From Deroplatys truncata (taxonomy: Eukaryota; Arthropoda; Insecta; Mantodea; Mantidae): DNA of 64,000 bases. Position 1 is the stretch's first letter, and each line of letters opens with the position of its first letter. The notes under the pieces are model-generated. The model did not search any database. It was not told the DNA's origin and was given only the letters and a program-made list of their open reading frames with translations. The DNA lies in the NCBI GenBank assembly GCA_030765065.1, contig CM060988.1, positions 200,382,565 to 200,446,564 on the forward strand, given 5' to 3'. Made by a program: the position numbers and the translations under genes. Below are positions 53,216 through 63,311 of the stretch, piece by piece.

Positions 53216-53905
53216 ATGAGGCAGTATTTTAATGCCTAAATAATATTAATTGTGTTTTATTGTAATTAAATTCAATAACAGCCCACCTTGAAAGTGGTAT
53301 GTATGTAATTATTATTTAAATTGTATGTAAGTCATTGCAAATACTTATTTTTTATTGTAAACTTGTTTATTAGTGATATGTAAATGTTTATATACTCTAA
53401 TAGTGCAAAAACTGTGAGAATAATATGTTTTAGGATGTTAATAATGAGGTAATAATGTAAATTTTGGTGACAATAATGTGTTTGGAGTTTTAAAAAAATA
53501 CTGGTTATGAAAAGATCGGTAATAACGTAATTTCGCATACAGTTTGGAATTAGCCAATCAACAGTAAAGAAAAATTTTAGTTTGAATATTTAAATTCTAT
53601 TGGACTAGAATTAGCCAATAAGAGACTGGCATTACGGAAGCTATAAGATCTTTTACCGTTGAATTTAGTCAGTCACGGGTAAGATGTTGTAGAGTACGGA
53701 TGGTAAAAATTGTGTTCTCCGCTAGAATGTATAAAGTGCTCACAGTTTTACTTTATAAAGTGTTGTGTTAATAAATGTGCAAGTATAAAGAGAAATAAAA
53801 AGAAGTGAAATTAAAAAGTAAATTCTGTGACATCTTTTAATTTTTGTCTTATCACAACCTAAAAAGAACTTGTGTTCCTATAGTGTGACTGAAGCAGCCG
53901 AGGCA
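53216..53905 (+). mobile_element. LTR-like element (copy 2)
   Basis: Same order as 8199-9225: gaggcagtattttaatgcc, ataacagcccaccttga, gtgagaataatatgtttta, attagccaat twice, tataaagtg and attctgtgac. It ends in gcagccgaggcaaattt. No ORF. Same strand as copy 1. Confidence 0.55.
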
Positions 53906-54540
53906 AATTTAAATAATATTACGTAAAACAAGCATCATCTTACTATAACGTTTGGTGTACCAAGCATCTAACAACATCAAAGTGTATCTTAAAAATGTTG
54001 GGTTAAATACTTCTTCAAAGTGACACACATACGTGGGGATTCTCACATCTCATATCCAGCATCCGGCTAAATAACTTTTTCAAAGTTGGCAACAAACATA
54101 CTTCTTCAAATTACAATTGTGGGGCAAACTCCTCCAAACAACTACCATCATCATAACTATCCACAAATTGGCATCCCTCAACGTGGAGCTAAATAATTAC
54201 ATAACAACACACTTTTTCAAATATACGTAATAATATTAGTAACCTATACTTCCGCAAATTGGCTCCCAAAGAGTGGGGCTTAATATACAAACTGCAAATT
54301 GAAGAACAAATACTTCTTCAAAAAAGAACTCCCAGATGGCGTTCAATATTTGGAAGAGTCTCTGGGAGCGACGTATTCACTCGCAAGGAAACTATTTCAA
54401 AGGTGATACTGGTGAATAAGGTATAGTGTAATTCCATTTACTGACGCACTTCGGGAACTTTTGAGTAGCACCTCATATTTATTTAATCTGTATGTTGAAA
54501 TTGTGAGTGGACTGATGACGCTTTAGTTTCATTCACAACA
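53906..54540. other. Intergenic, no gene recognised
   Basis: Repeated short blocks such as acttcttcaaa and caaattggc give it a degenerate repetitive look (54000-54310). It may be the internal region of the LTR-like element. No ORF over 60 codons. Confidence 0.3.
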
Positions 54541-54541
54541 T

Positions 54542-54570
54542 GTTTCGAAGACGTTCATTTCCATCGTCAG
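54542..54570 (-). ncRNA. Hammerhead-like core motif (minus strand)
   Basis: Minus strand: CTGACGA, a 17-nt spacer and then GAAAC, fitting CTGANGA...GAAA. It lies downstream of the minus-strand PLE at 55130-55660, where a PLE-borne ribozyme would be expected. Confidence 0.4.
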
Positions 54571-55129
54571 TTGTGTGTCCACTGGCATCTGCAAGGGGAT
54601 CCCCTACTTGAGTGTTAGTATTGTACTGCCCTCTAGCTGTCTAGTGAAGCAATTCACTATTGTGACCATGTGCATGAAGATGCCAACAGGCTGCGCCATA
54701 TGTGAGAGCAATGCAGCCAGCTCTTTTAAGACAATGGTCTAGTTGTATTGGTCAGGTTGTTACCCAATCTCCTCTCCTGGGCACCATCCCACTTCTGACA
54801 CCAGTGTAACAAATGATGACTTCAATTGATGCCGAACAACTTTTCTTATTGCTTACATGTTCTGTTCCACTCAACTTCTTTGCTGCTCTCAGCTATCGAA
54901 TGCACACAACTATCTAACTCAACAAGTGCTGTCTGCCAGCAGCCCCCTTATATAGCCCCGCAACAAAGCAAGAATGTTACCTATGGAGCGGAGAGCACAC
55001 AGTGTTTGTTGCTTGGCCCATTACTGCGCAGGCCATTTGTCTTAAAGGAGCCAGCTGCTGGCACTAACAATCAGGCGGCCAGGTAAAGGAGCTTTTATAC
55101 TCTCACACATAGCACAGACCACCAGCATC

Positions 55130-55660
55130 TTTGCACATGTGGTCACACTATGTTATCTAATGGCGAATTTTATCTTTATTTTTTGTGATGTGGATCTTTT
55201 GCCCTACTGAGAGTTCTGCTGGTGTTTTGGAATGATTTAAAAGCTTTATTTCTCATTTAATGTTGTGCTGTATTGATCAAAAATACTGAGATACTGCAGA
55301 TTTGTCTATTAGCTTAGGTTTTAAATTTCTTAAGCGTTCCTTTAGACTGGTTTGTAGTTTTCTCTTGGCTTTTCCTATATATCTTTCAAGGCATTCTTCA
55401 CAATAAATCTGGTAAATCCCTGATTTCTTAGTGTCTAGTAAAGGGTCCTTTAGCGGATAATAAAGTAAATTGCTAAGGTTCTGTTTATTGTATAGAGCCA
55501 ATTTTATGCCATATTCTAGAAACAGTTCATTAAATTTGTTATGAATTTTTTGGGTGGAACATGAATATTTATATCTTTTTGGTGAGGTATCTCTGCTGTT
55601 GGGAGTGTTGTCCTTCAATATTTTTTGTTTTTGGTGTATCTGTATTAATTTGTCCACTAT
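55130..55660 (-). pseudogene. Penelope-like element, linker and GIY-YIG domain
   Basis: An open stretch of 126 codons (55657-55277) encodes a basic linker (NKFNELFLEYGIKLALYNK) and then KSGIYQIYCEECLERYIGKA, KRKLQTSLKERLRNLK and DKSAVSQYF. This is the GIY-YIG endonuclease with the CxxC insertion that PLEs carry C-terminal to the RT. Further down, KTPAELSVGQKIHITKNKDK is the tail. The RT domain is not found upstream. Confidence 0.8.
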
Positions 55661-55733
55661 ATGTGTGCTGCACTAGACAGCATAACTGACACTAAAATAG
55701 GAGATCCCTTTCCAGACTCCAGTAGACATACAG

Positions 55734-55759
55734 CTGATGGAGACAAACATCTTTGAAAC
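55734..55759 (+). ncRNA. Hammerhead-like motif, degenerate
   Basis: ctgatgg (A to G at the last core base), spacer with aga...tct, then gaaac. Orientation is opposite to the neighbouring PLE. Weak. Confidence 0.2.
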
Positions 55760-55837
55760 ATTTTCTGAGTGGAAAAGTTAGTAAGTGAAACTGAACTATC
55801 ATCAGTCCTCTAATAATTTCTAATTAAGTGTATAAGA

Positions 55838-56880
55838 TAGAGTCATCGGGGAGAGAGGAGAGGGAAGCCGCACGTGTCCTTGCAAATAAGGGGAAAGAGG
55901 CGTGGCCACAGTGTCTAGTGAGTAATGAAAAAAAGCATGTGGCGAGGAAGGGAAGTGGTGTGAATCGCCGGAAAAGTGTGGAGTATTCGGAGGAAGAAGG
56001 GGAAGAAAACATTGTGTCACCAGGGAGAGAGGAGAGGGAAGCCGTACGCGTCCTTGCAAAGAAGAGGAAAGAGGTGTGACAACAGTGTGCAGTGAGCAGT
56101 GTAAAATAGCACATAACGGGGATGGGAAGGGGAGAGAATCGTTGGAAAAGTGGGGAGTATTTGGAGGAAGAAGGGGAAGAAAACATTATATCATCTCCAC
56201 ATGGTGCTCCAGAAAGAAATGCAAAAATCAGTGGAGGGAATCAAACTGAGAAGTAAAAAAACTTTAGAGAAGTTTACACCTTTCCGTAACAGAATGAGAT
56301 CGCAATAGCGGTCAACAAGGAGATTGGGATTTTGGAATTATGAAGGCCAAACTGGCTGCTTCACAATTTCACTATCTTGGACTGTAACATCTTTTAGAGA
56401 AAGGTATATAAATGTTAAAGGATAAATATACAAACATAGAAATTATAATAATGGGGACTTTAACGTAAGAATAGGGGAAAGAGACAAGCAGAGAAAATAA
56501 CTAAAATTATTACAGAAAATAATGTGAGTAAAATATGGAAGGGTATAAAATTAATGTATCTAAAGAAATAGAGATTAGGGGAAAAGAAAGTTCATGGTAT
56601 GGAATGAACAGGAATAAATGGATATGGATGGTTAAAAGAAGAAAATAATGTAAATATAAATAAATATAAGAATTACCAATTGTATTAACATGTAATAGTA
56701 ATCCAAGAAGACATCTAATATGTAATAACTTAATGCTGAATAGATTAATATATCATTATTATAACTAAAGGAGGGGAGATAACTATAAAATGGCCAGAGC
56801 CAGAAGCAGTCACTCCCAATATGATTGTAATTACTTTGGCACTCAATAAATATTACATTACATATTACATTACATTACAA
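55838..56880 (+). pseudogene. LINE fragment: ORF1-like region, endonuclease remnant and (TTACA)n tail
   Basis: The 5' part holds two tandem copies of a ~189-bp unit (55838-56026, 56027-56200) encoding GREEREAARVLANKGKEAW and then EYSEEEGEENIVSPGREERE. Near 56450 the reading NNGDFNVRIGERDKQ is the G-D-F-N motif of an apurinic endonuclease-like domain. The 3' end is caataaatattacattacat with repeated ttaca units, a typical LINE tail. Stops and an internal deletion (the RT is missing) make it non-functional. Confidence 0.7.
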
Positions 56881-57054
56881 TTAAGTATATAATTCTTTAG
56901 ATTATATGTGTATATAATGCTCAGGAATTAATAATGAAATCATTTTCCTTCTTGCTTCCCAATATTTTTCCTTTAGATTATGATAGGAGCAAATATTTAA
57001 TGCATTCACTGTCACTTGTATAGCATACAACATTTTATACAATCCTAGCATTAT

Positions 57055-57888
57055 GCGAGGATGAATCAAATATAAACCGGAATTATTCTTTACAGTTTTA
57101 TTGAATCCAAAAACAAAACCACCACCTCATTTTTCTACATAGTCTCCAGAATTTGACACACATTTTTACCATAAGTTGGCAACTTTTTGATACCATCCTC
57201 CAGAAAGAAAAGGAACACGTGTGCAGCCAGTTGCTCATGTACTCCTCCACCACTGCATCATCCAAATCACTTTCCTCCCCATTCTTCTTTCAGTGGCCCA
57301 AACAAATGGTAGCAACAGGATGATAAATCTGGACTGTAAGGAGGATGTTCCAGAGGTGTCCAATGCATTTCCCACGGTGTTTCCTGTGTTAAGACAGCAG
57401 TGTGTGGCCTTGCTTTGACAGACAATTTCCGGAAGTTGAGTTCATCATTAATGTGGCTTGAACACGTGCAAAGCCTATTCTTGCAAGTGAAGAAATTTCA
57501 GAAATTCTTATGTGCCAATCTTCTTCAATAAGGCCACGTACAGCACAAATGTTGTCTGCAGTGATGCTTGTGCGTGGTCGTCCTTGGTGGGGCTCATTTT
57601 CCACTGCTTCCCGTTTACCAAAAATTGCTTGTGCCATTCATACACCTGATTCTCTGAAGCTTGGTGCGTTCTTTCGCCAGAAACTTGATGATATGCTGTG
57701 CAACAGACTTATGTACCGCTTGCTTGCTCATGGCGTACTGAAGCAACCCATTGAGGTGTGTGATGCATCAAGGACCCCTACTCCTGACATCCCCAAAAAC
57801 ATCTTCCCAAAGCCCCACCCATTCGTTTCCTACCAGAGCCGCTAATTTAAAATTCCGGTTTTTATCTGATTCACCCTCGTAAATTGAT
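57055..57888 (-). pseudogene. Mariner-like element with TIRs, internally decayed
   Basis: Ends: gaggatgaatcaaatataaa with ccggaatt at 57057, and the inverse aattccggttttta with gattcaccctcg at 57850-57888. Minus-strand reading: MSKQAVHKS and KFLAKERTK (N-terminus), then GKREAVENEPHQGRPRTSIT, then the C-terminal EHPPYSPDLSSCCYHLFGPL, in which the third catalytic Asp (S-D-Y-H-L-F) is Cys. The central domain with the first two aspartates is deleted (the element is about 830 bp instead of 1.3 kb). Confidence 0.82.
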
Positions 57889-58325
57889 AATAAACTTCAA
57901 AACTACAGAATTAAATTTAACCTCATTTTCTTGTTAGCTCAAAAAGTGACATTTCAACCGCCCAACTACTTAAGTCTACACTAATGTAGGAGAGCTAACA
58001 ATTTGGGAGAAAATTCATATTCACAAACACAGAGGACGTGTTATGAGCTTTCAAATGATGCCTCCCCCTACTTTGTAGATTAATCATTCCTCATCCACCA
58101 GTCTCCATGAGCACAACAAGTAAATTCACCAGCATACCACCAGTCATGGCAGAACATGTGTATTTAAACAAGTGAAATGTTAGGTTTCATCACAATTTTA
58201 ACAATTGTTCGCTTAGCTGCTAAAAACAGAAGTACTACAAACAGTGAAGTTTTCTTTATGTAGAATCTGGAACGAGTCACACTATCTTTACACAAACCAT
58301 TTACTAAGTTTTCGAAACTGGAACA

Positions 58326-58354
58326 TTTTCAAGGACATTCATCCTCATCATCAG
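58326..58354 (-). ncRNA. Hammerhead-like core motif, PLE minus arm
   Basis: Minus strand: CTGATGA, then TGAGGATGAATGTCCTT, which can pair AGGA with TCCT as stem II, then GAAA. This is the best-formed example in the window. Confidence 0.45.
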
Positions 58355-59370
58355 CAGTCAGGTGACTGAAGCATATTCCTTCTTCTTTCCTCTTCGTCGT
58401 CTACTGACTGGGCTGGATCCTGCTACCACCTCTTGGTAGGGTGATAAAGCTTTAACACACTACTCATTGGCGGGATTTCAAAATTTATATCTGCATTCTT
58501 GAGTATTTTCTCCCAAATAGTCAGTTCTAGTGATGAGGAAACTGGTTTTAAATACATTTATGGCTTGACCATAAACCTAACAAAGATTTACAAACTGGAA
58601 ATATAAAAAGCTCACATATCATCCATTGGCGTTTAGATATTTGAGAAAATCTTCAATAAATTTGGCATCCAATTAGCTCCTCAAAACAATACAGCCAGAA
58701 CAATCTGCTCAAATACACAGTCCCAGACACACTTACGATGGACATCCAATAAGTAAGTTTCCCTATTTTATAAAAAACATTACACACAATTGATCATGTT
58801 GAATTAATTTTATTTATATTGTATAATCTTTCTCTTACTTTTCTACATATTCAACATGTATTTCCAACCATTTTTGGGGATGTGACACAAGTTTTTCCAA
58901 GCCAGTGTTGTACCAGGTCGGGTCCTGTGCTCGCAACCAGCTGTTCACTGATTTGACTTCATCATCGGTGTTAAAAGTGCTTACCTTTGAGTTGGAGGAA
59001 CATGTGGAAATCACTTGGGACAAGCTCCGGTGAATATGGAGGATGCGAGTAAGCTTCCCAGTTGAATCTTCAGAGCTCCGTCTGGATCAAGATTGAACTT
59101 GGAAGTTTTCTCGTATCCTCCATATTCGCCGGAGCTTGCCCCAAGTGACATTCACATGTTCCTCCAACTCAAAGGTAAGCACTTTTATCACTGATGATAA
59201 GGTCGTATCAGTGAACAGCTGACTGTGAGCACAGGACCCGACCTGGTACAACATTGGCTTGGAAAAACTTGTGTCACATCCCCAAAAATGGTTGGAAAAA
59301 CATTTTGACTATGTAGAAAAGTAACAGAAAGATTGTACAATATAAATAAAATTAATTCAACATGATCAGC

Positions 59371-59540
59371 TGTGAACAATGTGAGAAATACTACATAGGA
59401 ATAAAACCAAGAGAAATTTGAGCATTAGATTGAAAGAATGCCGGGAAATATATAACACAAACAAACAAACAAATCTGCTGTCTCACACCATTTTTGCTGT
59501 GAGAACCACAAATTTGGTCAAGCCACAAAATTGTTAAAAC
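59371..59540 (+). pseudogene. PLE GIY-YIG fragment in the plus arm
   Basis: ISCEQCEKYYIGIKPREI, then a shifted SAVSHHF-like stretch. It is absent from the minus arm, where unrelated sequence (58566-58789) takes its place. Confidence 0.6.
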
Positions 59541-59725
59541 CAGTTTCATCACTAGAACTGATTATTTGGGAGAAAATATTTATTGTCAAGAATGCAGGTA
59601 ATAATATAAATTTTGAAATCCCAGCGAGTAGTTTCTTAGAACTGTCACCCTACCAATAGCTGGTAGATGGATCCAACCCCGCCAGGAAGGGAGGAAGAAG
59701 GAATATGCTTCAGTAAACCTAACTG

Positions 59726-59754
59726 CTGATGATGAGGACAAATGCCCTTGAAAA
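59726..59754 (+). ncRNA. Hammerhead-like core motif, PLE plus arm
   Basis: ctgatga, spacer tgaggacaaatgccctt (AGG pairs CCT), then gaaaa. It is the mirror partner of the motif at 58326-58354. Confidence 0.42.
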
Positions 59755-60124
59755 TGTTCCAGTTTTAAAAACTTAGTAAGTGAATGTTTATGTAAAGATG
59801 GTGTGACTCATTCCAAATTCAATGTTTGTTCATACCACTGTCAACAACTCCTGTGTTGATACACATAGTTTGAAGATTGCCAAATTGTTCACGGAACTCC
59901 ATTGCCATATCCTGCCTACTCCCCGTGGCCCTTGATGCCTACATATGGGGTACGCTGAAAGCATCAGTTTTTTAGACACTGACCCACCTACAAATATTGC
60001 TGAACTACACAAGATGATATCGTTTTTTGTGTCCTTACAGCAATCTTTGTTCATTACCATTCTTAGTATTGGACCCGCAGACATATGTTTGGTAAAATCT
60101 GGGGGCTGAAGCCTTTAATAGCTG

Positions 60125-60786
60125 TATTATAACTTGACCTTAAGACAGCTCAGTGACGGTTCACGTCACTGCAGCAGCAGGAGGAGGGGTAGGAGCAGTG
60201 ATGTTAAATACATACAAGTGTGCAAGGATGAAAAAGTCTTTAGTTTTCAACACTGAGCTCTGTCACTGATTTTGAGCACTTATTAATATAGTATGTGGTA
60301 TTTATCGCAATTTAGCTCACAGAGTTTACAAATATATTTATCAATTACTACATGAAAATTAAATTATTATGGAGCATATTTTATGCATGACTCATCACAA
60401 TGTTTCTTATGCATTGAATTGGTTCTGCTATCAAATGTTTGTCCTGTTGTCAGAAATGCTATTCACAAATAACATGTAACCCTCCCTCTTTCTGCTATCT
60501 CACCTCGCAACGCTACAATTAAATATATAATAGCGGTAGTTAATATGGCTTTTGATAATAGCATTATAGTTTCACAGTATAAACATTAACTTACAATTTT
60601 TTCTTTCGTTAAAAGTGTGAGAAAGGTAATTTATTTAGTCTTGTACAATAATGAATCAACTCTTAGCATTGTCAACTGAGGGCATAAGGTAGCATTGCAC
60701 CCTCTTGTTTTCCTCCATGCAATAGGTTGCAACGTAGCTCTCCCACCACTTCACTCAGAGCTGTCTCAAGGGACAAGTTATAGTAC
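60125..60786. mobile_element. MITE, ~660 bp, with ~50-bp TIRs
   Basis: tataacttgaccttaagac with agctcagtg at the left matches the reverse complement of cagagctgtctcaagggac with aagttata at the right. TA or TATA borders. No ORF over 50 codons. Superfamily unknown. Confidence 0.65.
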
Positions 60787-60789
60787 AGC

Positions 60790-61650
60790 GATTATAAAGC
60801 AATGTACTGGATCTACATCACTATGGTCAGATCCATTATATCCTATGCTGCTTTCATTTCATTACCCAGAGTGAGACAGAGAATGACTTTATCAGAAGGG
60901 GGTGCTGGGAACAGTTGCCTGGATAATATTTTAAATATGGTTCCAGACAAAATGATGACCAGGAAAGCCATTGAAACAACATTTTCTGCATCTTACCCAG
61001 GGTGCAATGTATGGAAAAAAGAGGTTGGTCAGAAGGTTGGATCGAAGACTAGTCTCGGCACAGAAATCTTTAGCTGTGGCAAGTAAATGTCATAGGTCAC
61101 CATCAATATGCCACTGTTTTGCGGGCAGAAGTATATGCTCTTCTGGCTGGCACATTGTTTAATAGGTACTATACTTTTAGAGAGTCATTCAGCCTTGAAG
61201 GCTTTTGAAGTGTATGAAGTCAATTCAAAACTTGTCTGGGAGTGCCACGAGTCATGAAACTGCCTGAACATAACACAATGTCACTGTTATGGATGCCAGG
61301 ACATATAGACATTCATGGCAATACATGGGCATCGATTTCGTTAAAACAGGATGAGCTACTCCACCAATCAGACCAAAAATCATTTTCGGATTATCCAATG
61401 GATATGTTTAAAGCACTATTGGTGGGTGGCCTGCTGGAAAACATGAAAAGTACTGGGAGTCAATTGCAGACATAGGTACTTAAAAATAACAACCCTTGAC
61501 TTAAACAATGGCAACACTCATGAACTACCTTCCATGAACAGAATAAACACAGCTATCAAGGGACACCTCTACAAGATGGATAAAGAAGTTGATCCAACTT
61601 GTACAAGATAAAACACCGAGTCATCATTTATGTGACTGGGAACTATGTTG
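60790..61650 (+). pseudogene. LINE fragment, RT C-terminus and RNase H region
   Basis: YWIYITMVRSIISYAAFISL, then PRVRQ (the conserved Y-x-x-x-V-R-P/S-I-x-x-Y-A-x block after the RT). Then MSLLWMPGHIDIHGNTWAS (RNase H V-P-G-H-x-x-x-x-G-N block) and a decayed tail. Internal frameshifts and deletions are frequent. A MITE lies directly upstream. Confidence 0.7.
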
Positions 61651-61867
61651 TAAGAGAACACCTACCTATAACTGATAATGTATAGATTGGTAAATATCAC
61701 TGTAAACAGTATATATTATAAAATATCAGAATTTCACATACATAATATTTAAAAACTGTTAACCAGGACAAGGTGAGCAAGCAATTAGGGGACAATTAGC
61801 AAGTAAACTTTGTAATCATGAAGCTGGTAAATAGTAGCTACAATGAGAGAGAGAGAGAGATGGAAAT

Positions 61868-62913
61868 ATACCCCTGCCGCTGTATCTTTGCACTTGACAG
61901 TTCGTGTGGCTTCGCGTAAGATTGGCTACATTGTGGTTGCAACGTTACCTGAGTGGCTAGTAAACAACAACAGCCGATTGTTCTCCTTTCTATCGTGTCT
62001 AAGCCACATACAAAAAGTGTATGTAAGTAGCAGACGTCAGTGAATAATAACTATTTCGTGTTATTATTGTTAATTGAAAATAAGCGATATAAGCAGCTTT
62101 GGTATGGTCAGATACTCCTTTCTATGATAATAGGCATAAATGTGTCTACGTATGACGTCTAATTGGAAAGCATCAAGATTTGTGACTGGACGAGGCTGCT
62201 TTCTTTTCTTCCCTGGAGTTGATAGAAATACCTGTTGCGTTCCAGATGGTTCAGGAATTTTGTCCTCTTACTCTTGGAGATTCACTCCCTTGCAAATAAC
62301 AGTTCTCGTGCTTAGTCCAAGAACTGCAGCAGTTCGTTGTACGGCTTTATCAGCAGGAATAGAGGGATTGCCATGAAGCTTCACATACTCCTTTTCCTGT
62401 TCAAAGAATTCCCGGGTTCTCCTTAATAGTTCCAATGCCTGACTATTAAGTGGCACACCTTGGCGCAAAGGATTTTCACTTCGTGAATCATCACTCAGTG
62501 ATCGGCGTCGTTTTTTCAGACATTGTTGCACTTTAGTTTTGTTTAAATAAATAATATGAATGAAATATATATAAAATAGATAATATAAATAAATATAAAT
62601 GTATAAATGAACAATAACAAAACTATCAAACAATAACCACAAATATAAATAACAATGAACAATATGTAGCTTGCAAAGAGCAGCTCGACGCTCGTGCTAG
62701 AGAATCACAAACTGAAGCACGTGGTTGGGAATAGTTACATCCGGCAACAGAGCCAATTCTAGTTCCGGTTCCACTTTGTCATCGACCATTCGGAATGCTG
62801 CCTGGTGACTGGCTTAGGAAGTCAAACGGTTGAAGCTTTACATCTGTTTTTTTGTGAGTGTACCAACTTAAACGCTAGCTGTCAAGTGCAACGTTACAGC
62901 GGCGGGGGTATAG
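61868..62913 (-). mobile_element. DNA transposon with TACCCCCGCCGC TIRs (copy 2)
   Basis: The ends tacccctgccgctgtatct (61869) and the inverse acagcggcgggggta (62913) match copy 1 at 35013-36181, again with TATA borders. The minus strand encodes KKRRRSLSDDSRSENPLRQG, VPLNSQALELLRRTREFFEQ, IPADKAVQRTAAVLGLSTRT and VICKGVNLQE. A frameshift follows, then TPGKKRKQPRPVTNLDAFQL with DVIRRHIYAYYHRKEYLTI. It keeps more of the DNA-binding half than copy 1 but lacks the catalytic domain and the C-terminal segment that copy 1 has. Confidence 0.82.
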
Positions 62914-63311
62914 AGTTAAATTCTTAGAAGTGTCAGTCACAGAACAGGGAGTTGGATAAAATGAGAGACTGTATGGGAGAGAAAGTCATGTGAAAGAGAT
63001 GGAGATAAGGCGAAATTTGACAAGTCAAGTGAAGCCTGACTCCTAAATATTGGGCAATTTAACTCTCATACCATGCTAAACACTGCCAATCAAAAGACAC
63101 ATTATAAATATTGGCGTGAATGTTAGCATCATGACAGTTGTATATAGAAGGCAGGAATTTGCCCAGAACTAACAGTCTTATTTGGATATTGATGGTGTGA
63201 AGAGACACTGTTATGCATTGTGAAGGGTGGGGGAAGATAGCGTGTGATGAGAGATAGCTTTCCCCACACTTATGAAGATAGCTGGTGTGTGAAACAGTTC
63301 ATGTATGTACG

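Larger units (their letters stand above)
58262..59822. mobile_element. Head-to-head inverted PLE/mariner structure (~1.56 kb)
   Basis: Outer arms: 58262-58565 (PLE tail on minus: LELTIWEKILKNADINFEIP) against 59520-59822 (plus: LELIIWEKIFIVKNAG-like, NFEIP). Inner arms: 58790-59066 against 59092-59370. Each carries a mariner C-terminus reading outward: WEAYSHPPYSPELVPSDFHM on minus and LEVFSYPPYSPELAPSDIHM on plus, ending in EYVEK-like residues. The short centre (about 59067-59091) is unpaired. The segments between inner and outer arms differ, so this is not a simple palindrome. Confidence 0.85.

Noticed and set aside
55820-56186. Minus-strand ORFs of 79 and 120 codons rich in Ser/Pro/Leu
   Set aside because: These are antisense to the duplicated LINE ORF1-like units. 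The plus-strand reading with counterparts elsewhere is preferred.
59830-60100. Possible transposase C-terminus on plus strand
   Set aside because: A vague resemblance only (PAYSP-like start). The catalytic signature and continuity are missing.
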